Assembly: GCF_016862775.1 (NCBI RefSeq)
Contig: NZ_BONP01000001.1
Location: 124,001-188,000, forward strand
Source: Cellulomonas phragmiteti
GTDB taxonomy: Bacteria > Actinomycetota > Actinomycetes > Actinomycetales > Cellulomonadaceae
Reading direction: 5' to 3'
DNA length: 64,000 nt
Positions within the stretch are counted from its first letter, which is position 1. Each line of letters begins with the position of its first letter. Below the pieces are notes generated by a model. It had not been told where the DNA came from, searched no databases, and worked only from the letters and a program-made list of their open reading frames with translations. Made by a program: the position numbers and the translations under genes. Shown piece by piece: positions 26,801 through 36,413 of the stretch.

Positions 26801-27802
26801 GTGGCAGGTCTGACGGTCGGGTACGCGGCGATGCTGGAGCAGTTCCACCCGCGCGAGGCGGTGGAGCTGTCGGCCTACGCCGAGCAGCACGGGTTCTCCG
26901 GGGTCATGGCCGCCGACCACTTCGCGCCGTGGGTCCCCGCGCAGGGGCAGTCGTCGTTCGTGTGGAACGTGCTCACGGCGATCGGCGAGAACACGACGGG
27001 CGACCTCGGGCCCGGGGTGACGGCCCCGACGTTCCGCTGGCACCCCGCGATGGTCGCGCAGGCGTCGGCCACCCTCGCCGCGATGTACCCCGGTCGGCAC
27101 TGGCTCGGCCTGGGGTCCGGCGAGGCGCTCAACGAGCACATCGTGGCCGGATACTGGCCCGAGGCGCCCGAGCGCATCAACCGCATGTTCGAGGCCATCG
27201 ACCTCATCAAGAAGCTGTTCTCGGCCTCGCTGGCCGGCAAGGACGTCAAGCACTCCGGCACGTTCTACAAGCTCGAGTCGACCCGCCTGTGGACCATGCC
27301 CGAGGTCGCCCCGGAGATCCTGGTCGCGACCGCCGGGCCTGTCACCGCGAAGCGCACGGGCCGGCACGCCGACGGGATCATCACCGTCGGGGCGCCGCTG
27401 GAGAAGATCACCGGGCTGTTCGGCAAGTTCGCCGAGGGCGCGCGCGAGGCAGGCAAGGACCCCGACGCGATGCCCAAGGTGCTGCAGCTGCACCTGTCGT
27501 GGGCGCAGACGGACGAGGTGGCCCTCGCCAACGCGATGCACGAGTGGCCCAACGGCGGCATGAAGTTCCCCAAGGCCGACATCCGCTCGCCGTTCGACTT
27601 CGAGCAGATGGCCAAGCTCGTGCGGCCCGAGGACTTCGAGGGCCGCATGGTCATCTCCTCGGACCCCGACGTGCACCGCACCGAGATCCAGAAGTACGTC
27701 GACCTCGGGTTCGACCGCATCTACCTGCACAACGTCGGCCGCAACCAGCGCGAGTGGATCGAGGTCTTCGGCCGCGACGTGCTGCCGAAGCTCGGGCGCT
27801 GA
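26801..27802 (+). CDS. F420-dependent Fgd-like (LLM class) dehydrogenase
   Basis: A 333-residue TIM-barrel enzyme of the Fgd family. It has [74 protein letters not shown], matching mycobacterial F420-dependent glucose-6-phosphate dehydrogenase (SDHFQPW, LTPTFRYNP, VGTGEALNE) including the His/Trp/Glu used in catalysis and F420 binding. The substrate may be glucose 6-phosphate or another hydroxyl compound; the family name Fgd-like is safer. GTG start with AGGAGG upstream. cofE follows after two bases, so cofactor synthesis and use are co-transcribed. A TAGGCT -10-like box lies at 26759-26764. Confidence 0.88.
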   Translation: MAGLTVGYAAMLEQFHPREAVELSAYAEQHGFSGVMAADHFAPWVPAQGQSSFVWNVLTAIGENTTGDLGPGVTAPTFRWHPAMVAQASATLAAMYPGRHWLGLGSGEALNEHIVAGYWPEAPERINRMFEAIDLIKKLFSASLAGKDVKHSGTFYKLESTRLWTMPEVAPEILVATAGPVTAKRTGRHADGIITVGAPLEKITGLFGKFAEGAREAGKDPDAMPKVLQLHLSWAQTDEVALANAMHEWPNGGMKFPKADIRSPFDFEQMAKLVRPEDFEGRMVISSDPDVHRTEIQKYVDLGFDRIYLHNVGRNQREWIEVFGRDVLPKLGR

Positions 27803-27804
27803 GC

Positions 27805-28593
27805 GTGGGGGAGCTGCGGGTCTGGGCGCCCGACGGCATCCCCGAGGTCGTGCCGGGCGACGACCTCGTCGCCCTGCTGGTCGCGGCGCTGCGGGCCGAC
27901 GCGCGCGTCGACGCGGACCACGCGCTCGTCGACGGTGACGTCGTGGTCGTCACGAGCAAGGTGGTGTCCAAGGCCGAGGGTCGCGTGGTCGCCGCCGACG
28001 ACCGGGAGCAGGCGATCACGGACGAGACCGTGCGCGTCGTCGCGACGCGGGAGCACCCCGGCGGCGTGACGCGGATCGTGGAGAACCACCTCGGCCTGGT
28101 GATGGCGGCCGCCGGGGTCGACGCCTCGAACACCCCCGAGGGCACCGTGCTGCTGCTGCCGGTCGATCCCGACGCCTCGGCGCGGGCGCTGCGGGCCGGG
28201 CTGGCCGCGGCGTTCGGCGTGCGCCTCGGCGTGCTGGTCACCGACACCGCCGGCCGCCCGTGGCGGCAGGGCGTCACCGACCTGGCCATCGGGGCGGCAG
28301 GCGTCGACGTGCTCGACGACCTGCGCGGACAGCTCGACACGTTCGGCCGCCCGCTGACCATGACCGTGGCCGCCGTGGCGGACGAGATCGCGAGCGCCGC
28401 CGAGCTGGTCAAGGGCAAGGCCGCGGGACGGCCCGTCGCGGTCGTCCGCGGTGTCGGTCACGTCGTCACCGACGCCGACGGCCCCGGCGCGCGGGTGCTG
28501 GTGCGCACGGGGCCGGACGACATGTTCCACCAGGGCTCCGCCGAGGCGTACGCGCAGGGGTGGAAGGACGCGCTCGAGCGTCCGGGGCGGTAG
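27805..28593 (+). CDS. cofE: Coenzyme F420-0:L-glutamate ligase
   Basis: Adds gamma-linked L-glutamates to F420-0 using GTP. The 262-residue product carries the family signatures [16 protein letters not shown] (about 49-64), [40 protein letters not shown] and [20 protein letters not shown], then [20 protein letters not shown], all conserved in CofE/FbiB N-terminal domains. It lacks the C-terminal nitroreductase-like domain of mycobacterial FbiB, so the dehydro-F420-0 reductase must be separate. GTG start right after the Fgd-like gene. Works after CofC and CofD, encoded at 38644-40355. Confidence 0.93.
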   Translation: MGELRVWAPDGIPEVVPGDDLVALLVAALRADARVDADHALVDGDVVVVTSKVVSKAEGRVVAADDREQAITDETVRVVATREHPGGVTRIVENHLGLVMAAAGVDASNTPEGTVLLLPVDPDASARALRAGLAAAFGVRLGVLVTDTAGRPWRQGVTDLAIGAAGVDVLDDLRGQLDTFGRPLTMTVAAVADEIASAAELVKGKAAGRPVAVVRGVGHVVTDADGPGARVLVRTGPDDMFHQGSAEAYAQGWKDALERPGR

Positions 28594-28603
28594 GACGAGC
28601 CCG

Positions 28604-29068
28604 GTGGCGACGGGACCGGACGTGTCGGACGGGGCGCGGACCGCGCATCCCCCGGTCGTGCTCGTCGTCGACGCCGCCAACGTCGTCGGGTCCCGGCCGG
28701 ACGGCTGGTGGCGCGACCGTGCCGGGGCGGCGACACGCCTGCTGGGTCGGCTCGGGGGTGTCGTCGGAGCGACCGTCATCCTGCCCGGCGGTCCGACGGC
28801 CCGGGTGGCTCGCGTCGAGGTCGTGCTCGAGGGTGCGGCGCGCGCGGCCGTCGACCCTGGGGTCGTGGGCCTCGCCGTGCACCTCGCCCCGCGCGACGGC
28901 GACACCGAGGTGGTCGCGGTGGCGTCGTCCGTCGGCTCGGGCGCGGTGGTCGTGACCGCCGACCGAGGGCTGCGCGCACGCCTCGGCCCGGCTGCGGTGG
29001 CGGGACCCGGCTGGCTGCTCGAGGTCCTCGACGACGTCGCTCAGGCCGCTGCGGCAGGACGTGGGTAG
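28604..29068 (+). CDS. NYN/PIN-like small domain protein
   Basis: A 154-residue protein resembling actinobacterial NYN-domain (YacP-like) putative nucleases: PPVVLVVDAANVVGSRPDGW gives the first strand with an Asp and the N of the NYN signature, AVHLAPRDGDTEVVAVASSV the mid acidic segment, and GAVVVTADRGLRARLGPAAV the last acidic strand. The acidic residues would bind a metal. Similar proteins are sometimes labelled NTP pyrophosphohydrolase without evidence. GTG with AGGACGAG upstream. Ten bases after cofE in the same direction; its 3' end overlaps the convergent DUF418 gene by 28 bases. Confidence 0.65.
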   Translation: MATGPDVSDGARTAHPPVVLVVDAANVVGSRPDGWWRDRAGAATRLLGRLGGVVGATVILPGGPTARVARVEVVLEGAARAAVDPGVVGLAVHLAPRDGDTEVVAVASSVGSGAVVVTADRGLRARLGPAAVAGPGWLLEVLDDVAQAAAAGRG

Positions 29069-30279
29069 ACGAGGCGCCGGTACAGCCACTCCGCGGGACC
29101 GCGGCGCCCCGCCGCCTCGAGCGTCACCGCCACCACGAGGGTGACCAGCCACACGCCCACGGCCCACGCGACGACCTGCGCCGAGCCCAGGTGCTCCCCG
29201 AGCCCGCCCGCCCACGGAGCGAGGGGCAGGACGAACAGCACCGACTGCAGCAGGTAGCAGCTCAGCGACCGGCTGCCGACGGCGCGCAGCGCGCGACCCG
29301 CCGGCCCGAGCGTGGTGAGGGTGGTGCCGCGGGCAGCCACGACCCAGCCGACCAGGGCGGCGAACGCGACGCCCCCGGCGGCCCCCGTCATCTCGTGCAG
29401 CATCGCCGACCCGAACGCGTCGAGCGCGGAGGGGTCGCGCAGCCGGGCCACGGCGGAGGCGAACGGCACCGCACCGACGACGCTGACCGCCAGGCCGCCG
29501 ACGGCCGTCCGCCGCAGCAGGGGCAGGTGGTCGGCGGGCCGCTCGAGGACCTCGCGGCGCGCCGCCCAGATCCCGACCAGCACGAGCGGCAGCGCGACGA
29601 CGACCCCGAGGGGCGCGCCGACGAGGCCGCTCAGCGCGCGCGTCGCCATCGCCATCAGCGCCGACTCCTCGACGGGGACCTCGAAGGGCTCCACGCCGAA
29701 GAGGTCGGTGAGCACCATCGCGGCGCTCATGAACCCGCCCAGCACCCCGGCGACGGGCAGCACGAGGGCGGCGGTGACCAGCAGGGTGCGGTCGGACGCC
29801 CGGACGAACGCGACGGCGAGCAGACCCGCCAGGCCGTAGGCGCCGAGGATGTCGCCCTCGAAGAGCAGGACGACGTGCACGGCGCCGAACGCGACGAGCA
29901 CGGCGGCCCGCCGCAGCAGGTCCGTGCGGCACGCCGGCCACGGCACCCACGCCGCGGCGCGCCGCCGGACGACGACGCCGATGCCGTACCCGTACAGCAG
30001 CGCGAACATCGGCATCGTGCGGCGGTCGACGAACAGGGACACGACGCCGTCGACCGCCCGGTCGAGCGCGGACGAGTCCACCGGGCGCAGCCCGAGCCCG
30101 ACGGCACCACCCGAGAGGTGGATGACCGCGTTGGCGATCGCGATCCCCAGCAGCGCCAGGCCGCGCGCGACGTCGGGTGCCACGGCCCGGCTGCGGGCGG
30201 CGAGCGGCTCGATCGGCGGGTGCGCCGCCGGGATCGGCACCGGTGCGGCCTGCGGCAACGAGGGGTGCGGAGTCGTCAT
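29041..30279 (-). CDS. DUF418 domain membrane protein
   Basis: A 412-residue polytopic membrane protein with about ten helices. RSRAVAPDVARGLALLGIAI (about 29-48) is the typical first block of the DUF418/heparan-acetyltransferase-like group; MPMFALLYGYGIGVVVRRRA follows, and the C-terminal DUF418 domain contains GRALRAVGSRSLSCYLLQSV and ends RRGPAEWLYRRLVYPR. Related to YeiB of E. coli; function unknown, possibly acyl transfer across the membrane. ATG at MTTPHPSLP. Confidence 0.85.
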   Translation of the reverse strand: MTTPHPSLPQAAPVPIPAAHPPIEPLAARSRAVAPDVARGLALLGIAIANAVIHLSGGAVGLGLRPVDSSALDRAVDGVVSLFVDRRTMPMFALLYGYGIGVVVRRRAAAWVPWPACRTDLLRRAAVLVAFGAVHVVLLFEGDILGAYGLAGLLAVAFVRASDRTLLVTAALVLPVAGVLGGFMSAAMVLTDLFGVEPFEVPVEESALMAMATRALSGLVGAPLGVVVALPLVLVGIWAARREVLERPADHLPLLRRTAVGGLAVSVVGAVPFASAVARLRDPSALDAFGSAMLHEMTGAAGGVAFAALVGWVVAARGTTLTTLGPAGRALRAVGSRSLSCYLLQSVLFVLPLAPWAGGLGEHLGSAQVVAWAVGVWLVTLVVAVTLEAAGRRGPAEWLYRRLVYPRPAAAA

Positions 30280-30383
30280 GCGCCCATCGTCCCGGCTGCC
30301 CCGGTGCCCGCGCCTCCGTCGCGCGGATGGTCCCGGTGTCGGTCGTGCGGTGGACCCGCGGCCGGTGGTCAGGCGGCTGCGCG

Positions 30384-30959
30384 TCAGCGAGCCGCCTTCG
30401 CCGCTGCCTTGGCGGCGCGCTTCGTCTCGCGGACCTTGCCGAGGGACGCGGCGTCGCGGACGTCGGCGATCGAGCGGAACTCGTCGTCGCCGTACGCACC
30501 GGCAGCCTCCCGCCACCCGGCGGGCTGCACGCCGCGCTGCTTGGCGAGCAGCGCGAGGAAGATCCGGGCCTTCTGGTCACCGAAGCCCGGCAGGGCCTTG
30601 AGCCGGCGCAGCACGGTCGGCCCGTCGGGGTCGCCGTCCGTCCAGATCCGGGTCACGTCGCCGTCGTGCTCGTCGACGACGGCCCGCGCGACCGCCTGGA
30701 TGCGCCCCGCCATCGAGCCCGGGTAACGGTGCACCGCCGGCGGCGTCGCGCACAGCGCGGAGAACTCCTCGGGGTCGGCCTCCGCGATGCGGTGCACGTC
30801 CCAGCCGCCCATGCGGTCCGCGATCTTCGCCGGCCCGGCGAAGGCGGTCTCCATCGGCACCTGCTGGTCGAGGAGCATGCCGACGAGGAGCGCGAACGGG
30901 TCGGTGTCGAGCAGGCGGTCGGCGGCGTCGTCGCCGGTCATCCACAGCGGGTCGGTCAT
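30384..30959 (-). CDS. HhH-GPD base excision DNA repair family protein
   Basis: A 191-residue protein. DPFALLVGMLLDQQVPMETA (about 20-39) is the first helical block of the HhH-GPD fold, and VLRRLKALPGFGDQKARIFL the helix-hairpin-helix followed by a Gly-rich turn; the expected catalytic Asp region is QPAGWREAAGAYGDDEFRSI, and no [4Fe-4S] cluster cysteines are present. This matches the actinobacterial short Fe-S-free HhH-GPD family. Likely a nuclear-type base repair glycosylase homologue, but lesion specificity is unknown. A Lys/Ala-rich tail could help DNA binding. ATG at MTDPLWMTG. Confidence 0.82.
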   Translation of the reverse strand: MTDPLWMTGDDAADRLLDTDPFALLVGMLLDQQVPMETAFAGPAKIADRMGGWDVHRIAEADPEEFSALCATPPAVHRYPGSMAGRIQAVARAVVDEHDGDVTRIWTDGDPDGPTVLRRLKALPGFGDQKARIFLALLAKQRGVQPAGWREAAGAYGDDEFRSIADVRDAASLGKVRETKRAAKAAAKAAR

Positions 30960-31008
30960 GACCCCATTCTGACGCAGCACCCGTCCCGCGAGCAGGTGCG
31001 CCGCCCGC

Positions 31009-31737
31009 TCAGATCCGACGTGCGGCGAACGCCAGCATCGTGGGGATCGTCGCGAACCAGCGCTCGTCGTCGGTCCACGCGTCCTGCGGCGCGCGGTGGT
31101 GCGGCAGGGACGGCGGCTCGTCCAGGTCGACGACCGCGAGCCCGGCATCGCGCAGGCGCCCGACGTACCAGGCCAGCGGCCGGTGGTAGTGGCGGTGACC
31201 GCCGAAGGTGTCGATCCACCACTCCTCGTGCGCGAGGTAGCCCGTGACGCGCCGGTGCCGCCCACCGTCGTCGGCCGGCTGCTGGTGGAAGAACGCCGGG
31301 TGCAGGATCGACGCGACGAGGACCCCGTCGTCCGCGAGGTGCGCGGCGACGTCGGCCAGCAGCCGGTCGAGCTGCGGCAGGTCCATGAGCACCATGTGGC
31401 TGACGACCGCGTGGAACGGGCCGGGCAGGCCGTCGGGGAGGCCCGCGGTCAGGTCGCCCACCTCGAACCGCAGCGTCGGGTGGTCGCGGCGGGCCCGGGC
31501 GACGAGCGCGGTGCTGCCGTCCACGCCGACGACCGAGGCGCCGCGCGCGGCGAGCAGGGCGGTGAGCCAGCCGTGGCCGCACCCCAGGTCCAGCACGCTC
31601 CGGCTGCCCTGCGGGACCCAGCGGCCGAGGAACGGCTCGAACCTCCGACGGAACGAGTCGTCGGGTCCACCGGCGACCGCGACGTAGCCGTCGGCGGAGC
31701 GGTCCCAGGCGGCGAGGTCGGCGGTCGAGCCCGTCAT
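31009..31737 (-). CDS. Class I SAM-dependent methyltransferase
   Basis: A 242-residue methyltransferase. Motif I SVLDLGCGHGWLTALLAARG (47-66) and the acidic end of strand 2 VVGVDGSTALVARAR are canonical, then FHAVVSHMVLMDLPQLDRLL and LADDGVLVASILHPAFFHQQ (motifs III/post-III). Resembles UbiE/SmtA-type small-molecule methyltransferases; the His-rich C-terminal part (GGHRHYHRPLAWYV) is probably substrate-specific. No operon partner. The start is divergent from the FHA/FtsK gene. Confidence 0.88.
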   Translation of the reverse strand: MTGSTADLAAWDRSADGYVAVAGGPDDSFRRRFEPFLGRWVPQGSRSVLDLGCGHGWLTALLAARGASVVGVDGSTALVARARRDHPTLRFEVGDLTAGLPDGLPGPFHAVVSHMVLMDLPQLDRLLADVAAHLADDGVLVASILHPAFFHQQPADDGGRHRRVTGYLAHEEWWIDTFGGHRHYHRPLAWYVGRLRDAGLAVVDLDEPPSLPHHRAPQDAWTDDERWFATIPTMLAFAARRI

Positions 31738-31795
31738 GCGGCCATCGTCGCGCACGGGCGCCCACCGGCGCGAGAGCCGCACGCCACGAGCGGCT

Positions 31796-31840
31796 GTGGA
31801 CGAACCGGACATCCGGGCCTCCGGACTCGCTACCCTCGGC
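31796..31840 (+). promoter_or_regulatory. Promoter copy 1 of a shared type VII-like module
   Basis: GTGGACGAACCGG (31796-31808), 16 unrelated bases, ACTCGCTA (31825-31832), three bases, TCGGC (31836-31840). The same three blocks with the same spacings occur before the WXG100 gene (36310-36354). TACCCT at 31831-31836 could be a -10. The upstream box sits where an activator or an alternative sigma -35 would be read. Confidence 0.55.
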
Positions 31841-31882
31841 CCGCTCCGGCGAGCACCGCCGAGCGACGAGCAGGGGAGCGAC

Positions 31883-34800
31883 GTGCGGACACGCCTGACC
31901 TACCGCCGCCCGGTACCGGACCGGGTCGTCGAGGTGGACGTCGTCGTCACCACCGACGCGGGTGCGACCGTCGCGGACGTCGCCGACGCGCTCGTGCGGG
32001 CGGAGGCCGTCGCCGGGCGCGCGGTCCCCGGGCCCGTCACGCTGGCGCTCGCCCCGCCCGACGGCGGGGCCCCGCGGACCCTGCCGCGTCGTGCCGGACT
32101 GGCCGACGCCGGCCTGCGTGCCGGGTCCACCGTGGGCCTGACGGTCGCCGCCGACGAACCTGCCGGCACCGGTGTCGCGCCGCACGACGCGCACGCGCGC
32201 CTCACCGTCGTCAGCGGCCCGCAGGCCGGGCTCGAGGTGCACCTGCCGCTGGGCACGACCACCGTCGGGCGCGGGCCCCACTGCGACGTGCGGCTCACCG
32301 ACCCGCTGGTCTCCACGACGCACGCGCGCATCGTGGTCGGCGACGCCGTCGAGGTGGTGGACGCCGGGTCGTCCAACGGGGTGGTCATCGGCTGGGGCCG
32401 GGTCGACCGCGCCGCCGTCGGGCCGCGGGACTACGTCGTGCTCGGCGACACGATCCTCACGCTCACGCGTGTCCGACCCGCGGACGGTTCAGGCGACGGG
32501 GCCGCCGTCGTGGCGTTCAACCGGTCGCCGCGCGTCGTGCCGGTGCACCCCGAGCGGACCGTCGAGGCACCCGCGCCGCCCGAGCCCGCCCGGCCCGGCC
32601 GCTTCCCCCTGGTCGCGCTCGCCGCCCCCGTCGTCATGGGGGCGGTGCTGTACGCGGTGATGCCCCGCCCGGCGACGCTGGCCTTCCTCGCGCTGAGCCC
32701 GCTGCTGCTCGTCGCGGGCTGGGTCGACAAGCGGTTCTCGGAGCGACGGCGGCTGAAGGAGGAGACGGCGACCTTCCGGGCGTCGCTGGACGCGCTCGAG
32801 CAGGACCTCACCGCGGGGGCCGAGGAGGAGCGGCGCGTGCGGCTGGGCGAGCTGGCGTCGACCGCGCAGGCGGTCCGTGCCGCACGCGACCTCGGTCCGG
32901 TGCTGTGGTCGCGCCGCCCGCAGGCCCCGGCGTTCCTCGCGCTGCGGGTCGGCGTGGGCACGTCCGCGTCGCGCACGACCGTGCGGCTGCCTGCGCGCGG
33001 ACGGGCAGGTGCCGAGCACTGGGCGCTGGTCGAGAGCCTGCGGGACCGGTTCGCGGACCTCGAGGGCGTGCCCGCCGAGGTCGGGCTGCGCGACGTCGGG
33101 GCCGTGGGTGTGGCCGGTCCGCGTGCGCACGTCGACGACGTCGCACGCGCGCTCGTCGCGCAGCTCGTCTGCCTGCACGCCCCCTCGGAGCTCGTCGTGA
33201 CGGGCGTCGCGTCGTCGTCGAGCCGCGACCGCTGGGACTGGCTCAAGTGGCTGCCGCACGTCGCCTCCCCGCACAGCCCGCTCCCGGGGCCCCACCTCGC
33301 CGCCGACCCCGTGACGGCCACCGGGGTGGTCACGGCGCTCGAGGAGCTCGTCGCCGCGCGGCAGGCGCTCGGCCGGCACGCGGAGGCGGCCGAGCCCGCC
33401 GTGCTGCTGGTCGTCGAGGACGACGCGCAGGCCGAGCGCGGCCGCCTGGTGCGGCTCGCGGAGGACGGTCCCGGCGTCGGTGTGCACGTGCTGTGGTGCG
33501 CGGCGCAGGTCGAGGCGCTGCCGGCCGCGTGCCGCGCCTTCCTCGCGGCCGACGAGCACGGGGTGCGCCTGGGGCGCACGCGCGACGGGCGCTGGGACGA
33601 CGTCGCGTGCGAGCGGCTCGAGGTACCGGCGGCGACCGACCTCGCGCGGCGGCTGGCGGCCGTGGTCGACGACGGCACACCCGTCGTCGACGAGTCCGAC
33701 CTGCCGCGCAGCGTCGGGCAGCTGAGCCTGCTCGGGCCGGAGGTGGCCGACGACCCGGAGGCGGTCGTCGAGCGGTGGCACGAGACCGGGTCGGTGCTCG
33801 CCCGCACCGGCTCACCCGTGCGGCGCCGCGGGGACGCGGGACTGCGCGCGGTCGTCGGGCAGGGCTCGACCGGTCAGTTCGTGCTCGACCTGCGCACGCA
33901 GGGGCCGCACGCGCTGGTCGGGGGCACGACCGGCTCGGGCAAGAGCGAGTTCCTGCAGTCGTGGGTGCTGGGCCTGGCCACCGCGCACAGCCCGGACCGG
34001 GTGACGTTCCTGTTCGTGGACTACAAGGGCGGCGCGGCGTTCGCCGACTGCGTGGACCTGCCGCACGCCGTCGGGCTCGTGACCGACCTGTCGCCGCACC
34101 TCGTGCGGCGTGCCCTGGTCTCGCTGCGGGCCGAGCTGCGACGCCGTGAGCACCTGCTGCAGCGCAAGGGCGTCAAGGACCTGCTCACCCTCGAGCGCAC
34201 GGGGGACCCGCAGACCCCGCCGTCGCTCGTCATCGTGGTCGACGAGTTCGCGGCCCTGGCCGCCGACGTGCCGGAGTTCGTCGACGGGGTGGTCGACGTC
34301 GCGCAGCGCGGCCGGTCGCTCGGCCTGCACCTGGTGCTGGCGACCCAGCGGCCCGCGGGCGTCATCAAGGACAACCTGCGCGCCAACACCAACCTGCGGG
34401 TCGCGCTGCGGATGGCCGACGAGGCGGACTCGGTCGACGTGCTCGGCACGCCGCTGGCCGCCGGCTTCGACCCCGCGGTGCCGGGCCGTGGCGCCGTCCG
34501 CACGGGACCGGGCCGGCTCGCGCTGTTCCAGGCGGGGTACGCCGGGGGCCGCTCGAGCACGGCGCCGCCGCGCGCCGGCGTCGCGCTCGAGAGCCTCGAG
34601 TTCGGGCCGGGGGAGCCGTGGGACCTGCCGGCGCCCGTCGACGTGCCGGGCACCGACGACGACGAGGGGCCGACGGACCTCGCGCGCACCGTGCGCACCG
34701 TGCGCGCCGCCGCCCGTGCCGAGGCGATCCCCCCGCCGCGACGGCCCTGGCTGCCCGAGCTCGCCGCCGTGCACGCCCTCGAGGAGGTGGTCGACCCCAC

Positions 34801-36292
34801 CCGGTCGGGGGTGGTGCTGGGCGTCGTCGACCGGCCGGCGCGGCAGGAGCAGCACCCGTGGGCGTGGGACCCCGACGCGGAGGGGTCCCTCGTGGTCCTC
34901 GGGACGAGCGGCTCCGGCAAGTCCACGACGCTGCGCACGCTCGCGGTGAGCGCGGCCCTCGGGACCCTCGGCGCCGGCGGGCCGGTGCACGTCCACGGCC
35001 TGGACCTCGGCTCGGGCGGGCTGGCGATGCTCGACGAGCTGCCCGTCGTGGGCTCGGTCGTCGACGGGTCCGACACCGAGCGCCTCCAGCGGCTGATGGG
35101 GATGCTGCGGGCCGCGCTCGACGACAGAGCGACCCGGTACGCCGCGGTACGCGCCGGGTCGTTGAGCGAGTACCGGACCCTCGCCGGGCGGCCGGACGAG
35201 CCGCGGCTGCTGCTCCTGCTCGACGGGCTGGCGGCGTTCCGGGAGGCGCACGAGGCCGACGCGGGGCGCACCGGCGCGTGGTCGGTGCTGCAGCGGCTCG
35301 TCGCGGAGGGGCGCCCGCTGGGCGTGCACGTCGCGATGTCCGCCGAGCGGCCCGGTGCGCTGCCCACCTCGCTCGCCGGGAGCGTGGCGCGCCGGCTCGT
35401 CCTGCGGCAGGCCGACGAGAGCGCGTACGGCGTGCTCGACGTGCCCAAGGACGTGCTGGGGCCGGCCTCGCCGGCCGGCCGCGGCGTCTTCGCCGGGGAG
35501 GGCGACGAGCTGCAGGTCGCGGTCCCCGGGGGCCGCACGGCGCCGGCGGAGCAGGCGCTGGCGATCACCGCGGTCGCCCGGCGGCTGCGCGACGCGGGGG
35601 TCCCTCCGACCCCGCCGGTGCGACGGCTGCCGACCGTCGTGGCCGCGTCGAGCCTGCCCGCCACCGTCGACGGCCTGCCGGTGCTCGGCGTCGCGGACGA
35701 CACGCTCACCCCGTGCGGGTTCGCCCCGCGTGGCACCTTCCTGCTGGCCGGGATGCCGGGATCGGGTCGGACCACCGCGCTCGTCGCGCTCGGCACCTCC
35801 CTGCGGCGGGCGCTGCCCGCGGCCGGCCTGTACTACGTCGGGTCGCGTCGCTCACCGGTCCGCGAACGCGTCGCCTGGACCGGCGCCGCGAGCACGCCGG
35901 AGGAGATCGCGACGCTCGCGCGCGACCTGCTGCCCGAGCTCGCCTCCGCGCCGGCCGACGGGGCGCCGGTCGTCCTCGTCGTCGAGGCGATCGCGGACCT
36001 GCTCGGCGGCCCCGCCGAGCAGGCCCTCACCGAGGCGGTCCGCACCGCGCGCCGCAACGACCACTTCGTCCTCGCCGAGTCCGAGACGAGCACGTGGGGG
36101 TCGTCGTGGCCGCTCGTCGCCGAGGTGCGCAACGGCCGGCGGGGGCTCGTGCTGCAGCCCGACCACCTCGACGGTGACGCGCTGTTCCGCACGACGTTCC
36201 CGCGCATGTCCCGCGCCGAGTTCCCGCCGGGCAGGGGCGTGCTCGTCGAGCAGGGCCGCCTGCGGCGGGTGCAGCTACCCGTCGCCGACTGA
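31883..36292 (+). CDS. FHA-domain FtsK/SpoIIIE-type ATPase, EssC/EccC-like (type VII secretion)
   Basis: A 1469-residue membrane ATPase. An N-terminal beta-rich domain (about 1-95) is followed by an FHA domain (about 105-200) with VGRGPHCDVRLTDPLVSTTH and GSSNGVVIG, two membrane helices (about 240-285), and three P-loop domains. Domain 1 has Walker A GGTTGSGKSE (about 679-688) and an intact LVIVVDEFAAL; domain 2 has GTSGSGKST (about 1006) but LLLLLDGLAAF; domain 3 has GMPGSGRTT (Lys to Arg, about 1290) and VVLVVEAIADL. Only the first looks catalytic, as in EccC/EssC. Length and FHA placement resemble firmicute EssC. GTG with GGGGAG upstream; a WXG100 gene follows. Confidence 0.92.
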   Translation: MRTRLTYRRPVPDRVVEVDVVVTTDAGATVADVADALVRAEAVAGRAVPGPVTLALAPPDGGAPRTLPRRAGLADAGLRAGSTVGLTVAADEPAGTGVAPHDAHARLTVVSGPQAGLEVHLPLGTTTVGRGPHCDVRLTDPLVSTTHARIVVGDAVEVVDAGSSNGVVIGWGRVDRAAVGPRDYVVLGDTILTLTRVRPADGSGDGAAVVAFNRSPRVVPVHPERTVEAPAPPEPARPGRFPLVALAAPVVMGAVLYAVMPRPATLAFLALSPLLLVAGWVDKRFSERRRLKEETATFRASLDALEQDLTAGAEEERRVRLGELASTAQAVRAARDLGPVLWSRRPQAPAFLALRVGVGTSASRTTVRLPARGRAGAEHWALVESLRDRFADLEGVPAEVGLRDVGAVGVAGPRAHVDDVARALVAQLVCLHAPSELVVTGVASSSSRDRWDWLKWLPHVASPHSPLPGPHLAADPVTATGVVTALEELVAARQALGRHAEAAEPAVLLVVEDDAQAERGRLVRLAEDGPGVGVHVLWCAAQVEALPAACRAFLAADEHGVRLGRTRDGRWDDVACERLEVPAATDLARRLAAVVDDGTPVVDESDLPRSVGQLSLLGPEVADDPEAVVERWHETGSVLARTGSPVRRRGDAGLRAVVGQGSTGQFVLDLRTQGPHALVGGTTGSGKSEFLQSWVLGLATAHSPDRVTFLFVDYKGGAAFADCVDLPHAVGLVTDLSPHLVRRALVSLRAELRRREHLLQRKGVKDLLTLERTGDPQTPPSLVIVVDEFAALAADVPEFVDGVVDVAQRGRSLGLHLVLATQRPAGVIKDNLRANTNLRVALRMADEADSVDVLGTPLAAGFDPAVPGRGAVRTGPGRLALFQAGYAGGRSSTAPPRAGVALESLEFGPGEPWDLPAPVDVPGTDDDEGPTDLARTVRTVRAAARAEAIPPPRRPWLPELAAVHALEEVVDPTRSGVVLGVVDRPARQEQHPWAWDPDAEGSLVVLGTSGSGKSTTLRTLAVSAALGTLGAGGPVHVHGLDLGSGGLAMLDELPVVGSVVDGSDTERLQRLMGMLRAALDDRATRYAAVRAGSLSEYRTLAGRPDEPRLLLLLDGLAAFREAHEADAGRTGAWSVLQRLVAEGRPLGVHVAMSAERPGALPTSLAGSVARRLVLRQADESAYGVLDVPKDVLGPASPAGRGVFAGEGDELQVAVPGGRTAPAEQALAITAVARRLRDAGVPPTPPVRRLPTVVAASSLPATVDGLPVLGVADDTLTPCGFAPRGTFLLAGMPGSGRTTALVALGTSLRRALPAAGLYYVGSRRSPVRERVAWTGAASTPEEIATLARDLLPELASAPADGAPVVLVVEAIADLLGGPAEQALTEAVRTARRNDHFVLAESETSTWGSSWPLVAEVRNGRRGLVLQPDHLDGDALFRTTFPRMSRAEFPPGRGVLVEQGRLRRVQLPVAD

Positions 36293-36309
36293 CCGGCCCC
36301 CACGGGCCT

Positions 36310-36354
36310 GTGGACGAACCGGGACGAGTCATGACGAAACTCGCTAGCGTCGGC
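36310..36354 (+). promoter_or_regulatory. Promoter copy 2 of a shared type VII-like module
   Basis: GTGGACGAACCGG (36310-36322), 16 bases, ACTCGCTA (36339-36346), three bases, TCGGC (36350-36354): identical blocks and spacing to 31796-31840, with unrelated spacer sequence. It lies 18 bases after the ATPase stop and 60 bases before the WXG100 ATG; TAGCGT (36345-36350) is the -10 candidate. Confidence 0.55.
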
Positions 36355-36413
36355 GCCGGTGCACCGCACCGCGGCGGGGACGGACCCCGTCGCCACGAGC
36401 AGGGGAGTGCCAG

